Below are positions 1 to 8,792 of a stretch of 64,000 nucleotides of DNA, in pieces. The notes under the pieces are model-generated. The model was not told the origin of the DNA. It searched no databases and saw only the letters and a program-made list of their open reading frames with translations. The DNA is from Streptomyces roseifaciens. GTDB lineage: Bacteria > Actinomycetota > Actinomycetes > Streptomycetales > Streptomycetaceae. The stretch lies in the NCBI RefSeq assembly GCF_001445655.1, contig NZ_LNBE01000004.1:3502420-3566419 (forward strand). Direction: 5' to 3'. A program made the translations under genes and the position numbers. Each line of letters begins with the position of its first letter. Position 1 is the first letter of the stretch.

Positions 1-792
1 GAGCAAGTCGATCGCCTGCCGGACGAGTCCGGTGTCGCCGACGCACTCGAAGGCGTGGTCGGCGCCCGTCGGCAGGATCGCGCGGACGGCGGCCGAAGTG
101 TCGGGGACCGCGCCGGCGTCGACGAAGTGGGTGGCTCCGAACTGCCGGGCCGCCGCTTCCTTGCGCGGGTTGGCGTCGACGGCAACGACGGCCGAGGCCC
201 CGGCGATCCGGGCGCCCTGGAGGACGTTGAGCCCGATCCCGCCGGCACCGATGACGACGACCGATGCGCCGGGGGCGACCCGGGCGCGGTTGAGGACGGC
301 GCCGACGCCGGTGAGGACGCCGCAGCCGATCAGCGCCGCCGAGGTCAGCGGTATGCCGGTGGGAATCCTGACCGCCTGGACGGCTTTGACGACGGTGCGT
401 TCCGCAAAGGCGGAGCAGGACGCGAAGTGGAAAAGTCGCTCACCCCGGCGGGTGAACGGCCGGGCCGGTTTCCCGATCGACTCGCGGCACATGGTGGGCC
501 GGCCCCGGTCGCACTCGCCGCAGGCGCCGCAGGCGGCGAGCGTGGACAGGGCCACGTGATCACCGGGCACGACGTGGGCGACGCCGGGCCCCACGGCCTC
601 GACCACGCCCGCGCCCTCGTGCCCGAGCACCACGGGCAGCGGGTACGGGATGGTGCCGTCGGTCACGGAGAGGTCGCTGTGGCACAGGCCGGCGGCCGCG
701 ACGGCGACGAGGACCTCACCGGGGCCCGGTGCGCGGACTTCCAGATCGTCGGCGACCAGGGGGTGCTTTCCGTCGAAGATGACGCCTCGCAT
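1..792 (-). CDS. Zinc-type medium-chain alcohol dehydrogenase (3' end cut by window)
   Basis: This is an MDR-superfamily NAD-dependent alcohol dehydrogenase, of which 264 N-terminal residues are visible; the stop codon lies beyond the left edge. The start is the ATG at 792. Visible motifs are the catalytic-zinc region GLCHSDLS, GHEGAGVVE, the structural-zinc cluster CGACGECDRGRPTMC and the nucleotide-binding loop GAGGIGLNVLQ. It would oxidise a primary or secondary alcohol to the carbonyl. It starts 35 bp downstream of the aldehyde dehydrogenase stop, so it is probably the last or a late gene of the 4376-to-1 operon. Together the two could convert an alcohol to an acid before or during beta-oxidation. 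The family call is firm; the substrate is unknown. Confidence 0.88.
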   Translation of the reverse strand, partial: MRGVIFDGKHPLVADDLEVRAPGPGEVLVAVAAAGLCHSDLSVTDGTIPYPLPVVLGHEGAGVVEAVGPGVAHVVPGDHVALSTLAACGACGECDRGRPTMCRESIGKPARPFTRRGERLFHFASCSAFAERTVVKAVQAVRIPTGIPLTSAALIGCGVLTGVGAVLNRARVAPGASVVVIGAGGIGLNVLQGARIAGASAVVAVDANPRKEAAARQFGATHFVDAGAVPDTSAAVRAILPTGADHAFECVGDTGLVRQAIDLL

Positions 793-827
793 GGCTGCGG
801 TCCTCTCGGAAGGGGTGCGGCGCGGGC

Positions 828-2291
828 TCAGGACGCCCAGACGACCGACTGGAGTTCGCTGTACGCGTGCAGGCCGAACGAGCCGCCGTCCCTGCCGACG
901 CCGCTCTCCTTGAATCCGCCGAAGGGCGTCTCGGGGTGCCGCTGGGCGGTGTTGACGCCGACGTTCCCGCTGCGCAGGCGCGCGGCGAGCGCCCAGGCGC
1001 GGGCGGAGTCGGCGCCGAAGACGTAGTCGTGGAGGCCGTAGGAGGTGCTGTTGGCGATGCGGACGGCTTCGTCGTCGTCCTCGAAGGGCAGCGCGACGAC
1101 AACGGGGCCGAACAACTCCTCGCGCGCGACCGGGCTTTCGGGGGCCACGCCGGTGATGAGGGTCGGGGCGACGTAGAAACCCGGCTTGACGTCGGGGCGG
1201 GCGCCGCCGACGACGATCCGGGCGCCTTCCGCACGGGCGGCGGCGATGTACGCCTCGACCCGGTCGCGCTGGGCGGCGGAGATCAACGGACCGACGACCG
1301 TGGAGTTTTCCACAGGGTCCCCGATCTTCAGTGCGCGGGCGTAACGTTCGAGACCGGCGACGACCTTCTCGTACAGCGACCGCTGCACGAGCACCCGGGT
1401 CGGCGCCGTGCAGATCTGTCCGCTGTGGAAGGACCAGACCGAACCGACCGCCCCGATCGCCGACGTGAGCACCGCGTCGTCGGCATCCCCCAGGACGATG
1501 GCCGCGCCCTTGCCGCCCAGCTCCAGCAGGGTGCGCTTCATCGACCTCCCCGCGGCCTCGGCGATCTGTTTTCCGACCGCGGTGGATCCGGTGAAGCTGA
1601 TCATGTCGACGCCGGGGTGGGACACGAGCGCTCGGCCGGCGCCCGGTCCCGAGCCGGTGACGATGTTGAAGACCCCGTCCGGGAGGCCGGCCTCCCGGAG
1701 GATCGGGCCCAGGCGGAGGCAGCAGAGGGGATCCTGCGGCGCCGGCTTGGCGACGACCGTGTTTCCCATGGCCAGGGCGGGCGCGAGCTTGCCCGCGAGG
1801 TTGACGACCGGGAAGTTGTAGGAGGTGATGCAGGCGACGACGCCCACGGGGCGACGGACCGCGGCGGCGCCCATCAGGCCGCCGGGAGCGAGCGGGCTGC
1901 CCTGGACCGGGTGCGGCGCGAGCGGGATGACCGCCGGCTCCACCGCCCCGCGGGCGTAGCGGCGGAAGCGGTCTGCCGCCGGGGGCAGTTGCATGGCCGA
2001 GGTGACGCGCGCCGTCGCGCCCGTCTCGGCCTGGAGCAGGGGCAGGAGCTCCGCTCCGTGTTCGGTGATCAGTTCTGCTGTCCGGTCCAGTACGGCCGCG
2101 CGCTCGCGCGGATCCGTACGGGACCAGCCGTCCTGCGCGGCCTGTGCGGCGGTCACGGCGGCGGCGACCTCGGCGGGGGTCGCCTCCGGTGCCGCCCCGA
2201 CGACCTGCTCGGTCGCCGGATTGACAACTGGATAGTGACCTTTTTCGGGTGTGCGCCACCTACCGCCGATCCAGTTCCCGTACGTCCTCAT
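828..2291 (-). CDS. Aldehyde dehydrogenase family protein
   Basis: This 487-residue protein has the normal length and layout of the NAD(P)-dependent aldehyde dehydrogenase superfamily. It carries the catalytic glutamate motif LELGGKG, the nucleophile in SGQICTAPTRV, the cofactor region GNTVVAKPAPQDP with FTGSTAVGK, and the C-terminal EELFGPVV and GGFKESGVGR blocks. It should oxidise an aldehyde to the acid. The ATG at 2291 is chosen because it overlaps the stop of the upstream acyl-CoA dehydrogenase by four bases (ATGA), which points to translational coupling. The context, between an acyl-CoA dehydrogenase and an alcohol dehydrogenase, suggests a catabolic pathway for an unidentified acyl or aromatic substrate. 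Confidence 0.93.
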   Translation of the reverse strand: MRTYGNWIGGRWRTPEKGHYPVVNPATEQVVGAAPEATPAEVAAAVTAAQAAQDGWSRTDPRERAAVLDRTAELITEHGAELLPLLQAETGATARVTSAMQLPPAADRFRRYARGAVEPAVIPLAPHPVQGSPLAPGGLMGAAAVRRPVGVVACITSYNFPVVNLAGKLAPALAMGNTVVAKPAPQDPLCCLRLGPILREAGLPDGVFNIVTGSGPGAGRALVSHPGVDMISFTGSTAVGKQIAEAAGRSMKRTLLELGGKGAAIVLGDADDAVLTSAIGAVGSVWSFHSGQICTAPTRVLVQRSLYEKVVAGLERYARALKIGDPVENSTVVGPLISAAQRDRVEAYIAAARAEGARIVVGGARPDVKPGFYVAPTLITGVAPESPVAREELFGPVVVALPFEDDDEAVRIANSTSYGLHDYVFGADSARAWALAARLRSGNVGVNTAQRHPETPFGGFKESGVGRDGGSFGLHAYSELQSVVWAS

Positions 2292-3451
2292 GGCCGGGGC
2301 TCCTTCGGCAGGCCGAGCACGCGCTCGGCGATGACGGTGCGCTGCACCTCGGCCGAGCCTCCGTAGATCGTGTCGGCCCTGGAGAAGAGGAACAGCCGCT
2401 GCAGCACGTCGAGTTCGTAGGGCCGCTCTTCGCTCCAGTCGTACGGCCCGAGGGCCGCACCCGCACCTCGCACGTCCATGGCCAGCTCTCCGAGGCGCTG
2501 GTGCCAGCTGCTCCAGAGCAGCTTTGCGACGCTGGGGGCGCCGGGGGCGCCCGTGCTCCCAAGGGTCCGCAGGGCCGTCCACCGCATGGTCCTCAGGTCG
2601 GCCCACTGCCGTACGATCCGGTCGCGCACCGCCGGTTCCGCTGCGGCTCCCGTCTCCCGGGCGAGGCGGACGATGCGGGCGAGCTCGGCGGCGAAGCCGA
2701 TCTGCTGCGCGAGGGTGGCCACCCCGCGCTCCCGGCCGAGGAGGTCCATGGCGACCTGCCAGCCGTTGCCCTCCCCGCCCAGCACGTGGTCGGCGCGGGC
2801 CTCGGCGCCGTCGAAGAACACCTCGTTGAAGTGGGCCTCGCCGGTCAGCTGCCGGATCGGGCGGACCTCGATGCGGCCGGGCTGGTCCATCGGCACGAGC
2901 AGAAGGGAGAGTCCGTGGTGCCGGTGGGAGCCTGCGGTGGTGCGGGCGAGCAGGAAGCACCAGTCGGCCTGGTGGGCGTAGGAGGTCCACAGCTTCTGGC
3001 CGGTGATGCGATAGGTGCGGCCGCCGGCGTCCCTGGCGGCGGCGGTGCGGACGGCGGCGAGGTCGGAGCCTGCGCCGGGTTCGCTGTAGCCCTGGCACCA
3101 GATCTCCTCGCCGCGGGCGATGGCGGGGAGGAAGCGGGTGCGCTGTGCGGGGTCGCCGTGGGCGAGGAGGGTGGGGGCGAGGAGGTGCTCGCCCATGTGG
3201 CCGAGGCGGGCGGGCGCCCCGGCGCGAGAGTACTCCTCGGCCCAGACGACCTGCCCGGTCAGGGGCGCGGTGCGGTTGCCGTAGCTCCCGGCCGCGGGAT
3301 CCCAGCCGAGGCCGATCCAGCCGTCGGCGCCCAGTTCGCGTTCCCAGGCGCGGCCCGCAGCGGGGGGCGGTTCCCCGGCGAGGTGTTCGGCGAGCCAGGC
3401 GCGCGCCTCTTGCCGGAGGGCCCGGTCCTCCGGCCCGAAGGAGAAGTCCAT
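2288..3451 (-). CDS. Acyl-CoA dehydrogenase
   Basis: This 387-residue FAD flavoenzyme of the acyl-CoA dehydrogenase family introduces an alpha-beta double bond into an acyl-CoA. The flavin-binding motif GYSEPGAGSDLA lies near residue 130 and the C-terminal block YGGSAEVQRTVIAERVLGLP near residue 365. The glutamate found before the final GT/S motif in MCAD-type enzymes is a glycine here, as in many FadE proteins of the sterol and alicyclic type. The gene sits 13 bp after the SDR gene and overlaps the aldehyde dehydrogenase start, so the three are co-transcribed. The substrate is not deducible. Confidence 0.92.
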   Translation of the reverse strand: MDFSFGPEDRALRQEARAWLAEHLAGEPPPAAGRAWERELGADGWIGLGWDPAAGSYGNRTAPLTGQVVWAEEYSRAGAPARLGHMGEHLLAPTLLAHGDPAQRTRFLPAIARGEEIWCQGYSEPGAGSDLAAVRTAAARDAGGRTYRITGQKLWTSYAHQADWCFLLARTTAGSHRHHGLSLLLVPMDQPGRIEVRPIRQLTGEAHFNEVFFDGAEARADHVLGGEGNGWQVAMDLLGRERGVATLAQQIGFAAELARIVRLARETGAAAEPAVRDRIVRQWADLRTMRWTALRTLGSTGAPGAPSVAKLLWSSWHQRLGELAMDVRGAGAALGPYDWSEERPYELDVLQRLFLFSRADTIYGGSAEVQRTVIAERVLGLPKEPRP

Positions 3452-3464
3452 GGGTGGCTCCCCG

Positions 3465-4376
3465 TCACGCGTTGGGGCGGGCTTTGGCGGCGGCCGCTTC
3501 GGTCATCGCCTCCAGGCGGGCGAGCATCGGCATGGGGTCGGTGCCGACGGTACGAGGGAGGAGGCCGGCGATCCGCTCCGGCGTCCAGGGTCCTTCCGCG
3601 CAGACGGAGCGCAGTTCGCGGGGCTGGGCCCACACCGCGATCCTGGGCCCGGCCACGGTGTAGACCTGCCCGGTGACGCCCTGCTCGCGGGCCTGTTCGC
3701 CGAGCAGGTAGACGACGAGTGCCGCCACGTCCTCGGGGTCGCCGATCTCCTCGAGCTCCATCGGCACGCCGGCGGACATCCGCGTCCGGGCCACTGGGGC
3801 GACGCAGTTGGCCGTGATCCCGTATTTGTGCAGGCCGAGGGCGGCGCTGCGGACGAGGGAGATGATGCCGCCCTTGGCTGCGGAGTAGTTGGCCTGGGCG
3901 ACGCTGCCCTGGTGGTTGCCGCTGGTGAAGCCGATGAGGGTGCCGTGCTTCTGGCGGCGCATGACTGCGGAGGCGGCGCGGAAGACCGTGAAGGTGCCCT
4001 TGAGGTGGGTGGCGATGACGGGGTCCCACTCCTCCTCGGTCATGTTGAACAGCATCCGCTCGCGCAGGATCCCGGCCGCGCAGACGACGCCGTCGAGCCG
4101 CCCGTAGCAGGCGAGGGCGGTGTCCACGATCCGCTGTCCGCCGGACATGGCCGACACGTCGTCCGCGACGGCGACGGCCTCGCCCCCGGCCGCCTCGATC
4201 TCCTTGACCACTCCGGCGGCGACCTCGCTCGTGGGCTCGTTCCCCTCGACGGAGACGCCGTAGTCGTTGACCACGACCTTTGCCCCCTCGGCCCCGCAGG
4301 CGAGGGCGACGGCGCGGCCGATGCCGCGGCCCGCGCCGGTGACGGCGACCGCCTTTCCGGCCAAGAAGCTCCCCAT
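3465..4376 (-). CDS. SDR-family oxidoreductase, MFE-2-like 3-hydroxyacyl-CoA dehydrogenase
   Basis: This 303-residue short-chain dehydrogenase has a clear TGAGRGIG cofactor loop at about residue 14, NDYG, a CAAG motif in place of NNAG, and YSAAK at the active site. Its C-terminal extension after residue 240 is longer than in simple SDRs. It resembles the dehydrogenase domain of MFE-2/17-beta-HSD type 4, which oxidises 3-hydroxyacyl-CoA in beta-oxidation. I took the ATG at 4376 because the fold begins immediately (GSFLAGKAVAVTGAG) and the dyad at 4401-4415 lies just upstream. It is the first gene of the minus-strand operon and divergent from the cyclase gene. Confidence 0.9.
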   Translation of the reverse strand: MGSFLAGKAVAVTGAGRGIGRAVALACGAEGAKVVVNDYGVSVEGNEPTSEVAAGVVKEIEAAGGEAVAVADDVSAMSGGQRIVDTALACYGRLDGVVCAAGILRERMLFNMTEEEWDPVIATHLKGTFTVFRAASAVMRRQKHGTLIGFTSGNHQGSVAQANYSAAKGGIISLVRSAALGLHKYGITANCVAPVARTRMSAGVPMELEEIGDPEDVAALVVYLLGEQAREQGVTGQVYTVAGPRIAVWAQPRELRSVCAEGPWTPERIAGLLPRTVGTDPMPMLARLEAMTEAAAAKARPNA

Positions 4377-4400
4377 GGCGCACGCCCCTTCCCGCTCTAT

Positions 4401-4415
4401 CTGACGGACCGTTAG
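4401..4415. promoter_or_regulatory. TetR-type operator dyad, site 1 (divergent promoter)
   Basis: CTGACGGACCGTTAG, flanked by AT on both sides, is a near-perfect dyad with a single arm mismatch. It lies between the SDR gene (start 4376) and the divergent cyclase gene (start 4479). Two further copies of the same CTGAC-N5-GTCAG pattern lie at 10011-10025 and 10091-10105. The size and symmetry fit a TetR-family operator. No tetR gene is present in the window, so the regulator is unknown. Confidence 0.6.
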
Positions 4416-4478
4416 ATTTTTGGGCAGAGCCCGCGAAGGCACAAGCCCCGCACAGGGACCGATCCGGGGAGGAAGCCC

Positions 4479-5402
4479 ATGCCGCTGCCGCCGGAGTTCC
4501 ACGAGATCGCCAAGCGGGTCAACAACTGGGGGCGTTGGGGCGAGAGGGACGAGATAGGCACCCTCAACCTGATCACGGACGCCGTCGTCCGCGAAGCCGC
4601 GGCCACCGTGCTCACCGGCCGGAGAGTGGCCCTGGCCGTACCCCTGCGGCAGCGCGGAATCCAGACCGGGCTGATTCCCGGCAGGGTCAATCCCCTGCAC
4701 ACGATGCTCTCCATCAACCAGCAGTACGCCCCGGAATCAGTGGCCACGAGCGACGACGCCGTCACCATGGGCCTCCAGGCAGGCACCCACTGGGACGCAC
4801 TGCCGCACGTCTCCCACGGCGGCAGGATCTACAACGGCCGGCCGGCGGACTCGGTGACCGCACACACGCGCGCCGCCTACAGCGGCATCGAGAAGGCCCG
4901 GCACGTCGTCTCGCGCGGAGTGCTGCTCGACGTGGCGCGCGCCCGGGGCGTGGAGCACCTGGAGCCGGGCCACGCGGTCACCCCGGAGGACCTGGAAGCG
5001 GCCGAGGCCATGGGCGCGGTCGCCGTGGGCCCGGGGGACATCGCGCTCGTCCGCACCGGTCACATGCAGCACTATCTGGGGGGCGACCGGCGGGCGTACG
5101 GGCATTCGTCGCCCGGACTGTCGATCCGGGCGCCCGAGTGGTTCCACGCCCGGGACGTGGCGGCCGTCGCCGACGACACCCTCTGCTTCGAGGTGTTCCC
5201 GCCGGAGATCGAGGGCCTCTGGCTGCCGGTGCACGCGCTCCACCTCGTGGAGATGGGGATGCTGCAGGGACAGAACTGGAATCTGGAGGAGCTCTCCGCG
5301 GCATGCGCGGAGGAGCAGCGCTACGCGTTCCTGCTGACCGCGACACCCGAGCCCTTCGAGGGCGGGGTGGGGGCGCCTGTGGCGCCGGTCGCCGTGCTCT
5401 GA
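4479..5402 (+). CDS. Cyclase-family metal-dependent hydrolase
   Basis: This 307-residue protein belongs to the cyclase/kynurenine-formamidase-like family (PF04199). It shows the metal-site signature GTHWDALPHVSHGG near residue 103 and a conserved PPEIEGLWLPVHALHL block near residue 250. Members hydrolyse amides or esters, or cyclise ring-cleavage products; the substrate cannot be told here. A purine-rich GGGAGGAAG precedes the ATG. It is transcribed divergently from the SDR-acyl-CoA dehydrogenase operon across the shared dyad, so it probably serves the same pathway. Confidence 0.88.
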   Translation: MPLPPEFHEIAKRVNNWGRWGERDEIGTLNLITDAVVREAAATVLTGRRVALAVPLRQRGIQTGLIPGRVNPLHTMLSINQQYAPESVATSDDAVTMGLQAGTHWDALPHVSHGGRIYNGRPADSVTAHTRAAYSGIEKARHVVSRGVLLDVARARGVEHLEPGHAVTPEDLEAAEAMGAVAVGPGDIALVRTGHMQHYLGGDRRAYGHSSPGLSIRAPEWFHARDVAAVADDTLCFEVFPPEIEGLWLPVHALHLVEMGMLQGQNWNLEELSAACAEEQRYAFLLTATPEPFEGGVGAPVAPVAVL

Positions 5403-5665
5403 GCCGGGGCGGCCGGACAGGCCGGCAGGGCAGGGCTCCAAGGGACGTGGGCAGGCGGCGACGTGCCGATGCGCACCCCGAGCACGGCACCGCACGTCGC
5501 CGCAAGCTCCGGCGCTGAAGCCCTGAACTGCGCCGGACCGCGACCCGTACTCGCCAAGGCAGCCCGGTGACCGTGGGCCTCTCGACGTCCCCTCGCAACG
5601 AATCGCTGCATCCAAGGGTGATCACGTGGACACTTCACGTCAACACCTGGTCTGGACTTTGTCGA

Positions 5666-6136
5666 TTAAGCCCGATTTATGACGGCGCGCGGTGCATCGA
5701 AAGCGCCGACCCACGAGGGGCCCGTGCGGTCGACCTCGCACCAGATGCGCTTGCCGCTGCCCTCGGCCTGCCAGCCCCAGCGGTCGGCGAGACCGTCGAC
5801 CAGCTCCAGGCCGCGGCCGCCGGTGTCCTCGCCGCCCGCGCACCTGCGGCGGGGCGGGCGGGCGCTGATGTCGGCGACCTCGACGCGGACGGTGCCCCCG
5901 TAGGCTCCGGCGCCGGCGGCACCGGCGCCCGGGAAGAGCATCCGCAGCACAGCCGGGCAGCCGGTGTGGACCACGGCGTTGGTGACCAGCTCGGAGATCA
6001 GCAGGATCAGCGTCTCGGCGAGCGGCTCATCGACGCCTATCCCCGACCCGGCCAGCCGCGACCTCGCCCACCTGCGGGCCCGCCCCACCTCCGCGGGGTC
6101 GGCCCGGACCTCCATCTGCATCTGAAGCACCTGCAC
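5666..6136 (-). CDS. RsbW-like ATP-binding protein (anti-sigma/regulatory HATPase)
   Basis: This protein of about 156 residues has the GHKL/HATPase_c_2 fold of Streptomyces RsbW-like regulators. It has an N-box in ISELVTNAVVHTG near residue 52 and a G-box in GGRGLELVDGLADRWGW near residue 110. Such proteins act as serine kinases or anti-sigma factors toward STAS-domain partners. No STAS partner or sigma factor is adjacent. The start is uncertain: GTG at 6136 follows an in-frame stop region, and internal ATGs occur six and eight codons in. A GATCACG-GAA-CGTGATC dyad lies about 50 bp upstream. Confidence 0.8.
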   Translation of the reverse strand: MQVLQMQMEVRADPAEVGRARRWARSRLAGSGIGVDEPLAETLILLISELVTNAVVHTGCPAVLRMLFPGAGAAGAGAYGGTVRVEVADISARPPRRRCAGGEDTGGRGLELVDGLADRWGWQAEGSGKRIWCEVDRTGPSWVGAFDAPRAVINRA

Positions 6137-6549
6137 CGCTCACACCATCCGTACCGGCGGACACAACGCCTCGCGTCTCCGAGGGATCACGGAACGTGAT
6201 CTCCTTCCGAGACAGCATGGTTGACGCACAGTCACCCCAACAAGCGCTTCGGGCATATTCCGGCGCAAAGGAGTATGGCTACTGCATACTGTGCGACGCG
6301 TGCTGCGGAGACTCGAACACCGAGGGCCTTTCGGACCCGTTCCGGGACGAGCGTCAGACATGTGCACGCCCGGCGACGCCACATGGGCAACTTCCGCCCC
6401 GTCGCGCTTCTGAACCTCTCGCATTCAAGGGAGAGTACCCGAGCCCGGACCCGACTCCACCCTGTGACGAGTAACGTCCGGGACACAGCCTGATATCGAC
6501 ATGCTGCGAGCGGTTCGACATGACATGCCCGGCATTTCACCCATGACGA
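6137..6549. other. Gene-free stretch upstream of the HATPase gene
   Basis: No convincing gene was found in these 413 bases. A perfect dyad, GATCACG-GAA-CGTGATC, at 6185-6201 is a plausible operator for the HATPase gene. An AAAGGAG at 6267-6273 precedes an ATG at 6275 by a single base, which is too close to serve it, and the 72-codon frame that follows resembles nothing I recognise. The A+T content is higher than in the flanking genes. Confidence 0.5.
6185..6201. promoter_or_regulatory. Perfect 7-3-7 dyad upstream of HATPase gene
   Basis: The arms GATCACG and CGTGATC are separated by GAA. The dyad lies about 50-65 bp upstream of the proposed start at 6136, where a regulator or transcript leader element could act. 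No other copy was seen in the window, and its binding protein is unknown. Confidence 0.4.
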
Positions 6550-7620
6550 TTACGCCGTGACATTCTCTGCGTCCAGAACATCCGTTGCATCATTCGCCGG
6601 ATGGCGCCCCGGGATGTGTGAAGCGTCGCGGATCAGGGTATTCGCAAGCAATTCCTCGGAATCGGCGGAGGACTGCCATTGACGGAGCCTCAGCCAGGCG
6701 CGTTTGAGGTGCAGATGAACGTCGGATTCCCAGGTGAACCCCAGGCCACCGTGCACTTGCAGACAGTCACGAGCATTGCGCACGGCTGCACTGTCAGCGA
6801 GCAGTTTGGCGGCGGCGATTTCAGCTGGTTCGTCGGGCTCCACCGAGAGTGACGCCGCATAGACCGCGGCACGCGCGAGCTCGGCGCGCACGAGCATCTC
6901 GGCGCAGAGGTGCTGCACCGCCTGGAAGCCGCCGACCGGGCGGCCGAACTGGGCACGTTGCCGGGCGTGGGAGACCGCCAGCTCGACGGTCCGGAAGGCG
7001 CTGCCGAGTTGCTGCGCGGCGGTCAGCAGGGCCGCCTCCCGCCGCATCCGGGCCGCATCGGCGGGCAGGCCGGGCACGCCGCCGTCCGGTGCCCGGGGCA
7101 GCTGCCGTACGAGGTGGAGGGGTGTCGTCGGGTCCACGCACCGGACGGGGCGCGCCCGCAGGGCCCGCGGGGCTCCCCCGGCGCCCGTGTGCAGGAGCCG
7201 GGCGGCCGGGCCGTCGAGCAGCAGGACGGCCTCGGCGGAGGCGAGGTGCTCGGCCGCCCCGGGACCGTCCAGGGCCGTGACCACGCAGTTGCCCTCGGCG
7301 GCCCCCTCGACGAGGCCCGCGGCCAGGTGCGTGGCGACGAGCGGCCCCGGCAGCAGGGCACGTCCGGCCTCCTCGAAGAGGAGCACCGCCTCGGGCATCC
7401 CGAGCCCCACGCCGCCGTCCTTCTCCGCCAGCCGCAGGGAGAAGAACCCGGCCTCCCCGAGGGCCCGCCACAGCGCACGGTCGGGCGCCCGGGGGCCGGC
7501 CGGTGGAGGGGAGTCGGCCAGGGCGCGCAGCCGCTCGCGGGGGTGGCGGGCGGCGAGGAGGCTCCGCATCCCCGCCTGCAGGGCCCGCTGGTCGTCGGTG
7601 AGGCGGAAGTCCATGGTCAT
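6550..7620 (-). CDS. Acyl-CoA dehydrogenase, short partner subunit
   Basis: This 356-residue acyl-CoA dehydrogenase family protein begins MTMDFRLTDDQRALQ and has the typical C-terminal block VHGGLGFTWESDVHLHLKR. The FAD-contact motif of the middle domain is poorly conserved compared with its neighbour. The ATG at 7620 overlaps the stop of the upstream acyl-CoA dehydrogenase by four bases. In actinobacteria, such adjacent, overlapping and unequal FadE pairs commonly assemble into alpha2-beta2 heterotetramers (for example ChsE1-ChsE2 in sterol side-chain degradation). I infer that arrangement here. Confidence 0.88.
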   Translation of the reverse strand: MTMDFRLTDDQRALQAGMRSLLAARHPRERLRALADSPPPAGPRAPDRALWRALGEAGFFSLRLAEKDGGVGLGMPEAVLLFEEAGRALLPGPLVATHLAAGLVEGAAEGNCVVTALDGPGAAEHLASAEAVLLLDGPAARLLHTGAGGAPRALRARPVRCVDPTTPLHLVRQLPRAPDGGVPGLPADAARMRREAALLTAAQQLGSAFRTVELAVSHARQRAQFGRPVGGFQAVQHLCAEMLVRAELARAAVYAASLSVEPDEPAEIAAAKLLADSAAVRNARDCLQVHGGLGFTWESDVHLHLKRAWLRLRQWQSSADSEELLANTLIRDASHIPGRHPANDATDVLDAENVTA

Positions 7621-8786
7621 CGCCCCTTGGGGAGGCCGAGGATGCGCTCGGCGATGATGTTGCGCTGGATCTGGGAGGTGCCCGCGGCGATCGTGTAGGA
7701 GAGCGAGGACAGGCGCTGCGCCGTCCACTCCTGGCGGGCGTCCAGGGACTCCGGTCCGAGCACGTCGGCGGCGGCCTCGTAGAGCTCCTGGCGGGCCTGG
7801 GAGTAGCGCAGCTTGAAGACGGAGCCGCCTGCGCCCGGGACTCCGTCGCCGCCGGTGCGCGCGGCATGGGCGGCTTCGCTGACGTTCCACTGGACGAGCC
7901 GCCACAGCGCCGTGAACTCGGCGTGCAGGCGGCCGAGACGGCGTCGCAGTACTGCGTCGTCCCAGCGGCCGTTGGCGCGGGCGGTGCGGGCGAGCCGGGC
8001 GAGGGTGCGGCGGCAGGCGACGACCTCGCCCGCGAAGGCGGTGCCGCGCTCGTAGGAGAGGGTGACCATGCTGACGCGCCAGCCGTCGTTCTCGGGGCCG
8101 ACGCGGTGGGTCGCCGGCACCCGCACCTCGTCGAGGAACACCTCGGCGAACTCCGTGGTCCCCGCGAGGGTGCGCAGCGGTCGCACGGTGACGCCGGGGG
8201 CGTTCATCGGCAGGGCGATCCAGGAGATGCCGCGGTGCCGGGGGGCGGCGGGGTCGGTGCGGACGAGGAGTTCGCACCAGTCGGCCACCTCGGCGTGGGA
8301 GGTCCAGATCTTGCTGCCGGTGATGACGTAGGAGTCGCCGTCGCGGACGGCCCGGGTGCGCAAGGAGGCCAGGTCGGAGCCGGCGTCGGGTTCCGAGAAG
8401 CCCTGGCACCAGATCTCCTCGCCGCGCAGGATCGGGGGCAGCCAGCGGGCGCGCTGGGCCGTGGTGCCCTCGGCGGCGATGGTGGGGCCCGCGTGCAGGA
8501 GCCCGACGAAGTTGGCGCCGACGTAGGGGGCTCCGGCCCGCTCGGTCTCCTCGATGAAGATCAGGTGCTGGGTGGGGGTGGCGCCCCGGCCGCCGGCGTC
8601 GGCGGGCCAGTGCAGGCCTGCGTAGCCGGCGTCGTGGAGGGCGCGCTGCCAGGCGCAGTCGTAGGCGCGGCGTGCGGGCCAGTCGTCGGCGGGCGGCTCG
8701 GGGGGAAGCCCGGGCAGGGTGTCGTGGAGCCAGGCGCGCAGCCGCCGGCGGAAGTCCTCCTCTTCCCCGGTGAGGGTGAGGTCCAT
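7617..8786 (-). CDS. Acyl-CoA dehydrogenase, FAD-binding partner subunit
   Basis: This 389-residue acyl-CoA dehydrogenase has GFSEPDAGSDLASLRTRAV near residue 130, a YERG motif near 243, and the C-terminal AGTSQIQRNIIAERILGLPKGR. It has full-length family architecture. It follows the amidohydrolase gene after 6 bp and overlaps the next acyl-CoA dehydrogenase by 4 bp, so the three form an operon. It would dehydrogenate the acyl-CoA produced by the divergent ligase. Its substrate is probably bulky or branched if the heterotetramer inference is right. Confidence 0.9.
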   Translation of the reverse strand: MDLTLTGEEEDFRRRLRAWLHDTLPGLPPEPPADDWPARRAYDCAWQRALHDAGYAGLHWPADAGGRGATPTQHLIFIEETERAGAPYVGANFVGLLHAGPTIAAEGTTAQRARWLPPILRGEEIWCQGFSEPDAGSDLASLRTRAVRDGDSYVITGSKIWTSHAEVADWCELLVRTDPAAPRHRGISWIALPMNAPGVTVRPLRTLAGTTEFAEVFLDEVRVPATHRVGPENDGWRVSMVTLSYERGTAFAGEVVACRRTLARLARTARANGRWDDAVLRRRLGRLHAEFTALWRLVQWNVSEAAHAARTGGDGVPGAGGSVFKLRYSQARQELYEAAADVLGPESLDARQEWTAQRLSSLSYTIAAGTSQIQRNIIAERILGLPKGR

Positions 8787-8792
8787 CGCGCG

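Noticed and set aside
6275..6493. 72-codon frame with AAAGGAG just before its ATG
   Set aside because: Only one base separates the putative ribosome site from the ATG, and the translated sequence looks like random arginine-rich frame. There is no family resemblance.
6232..6540. 102-codon minus-strand frame upstream of the HATPase gene
   Set aside because: Composition looks like a shadow frame and no ribosome site or domain is present.
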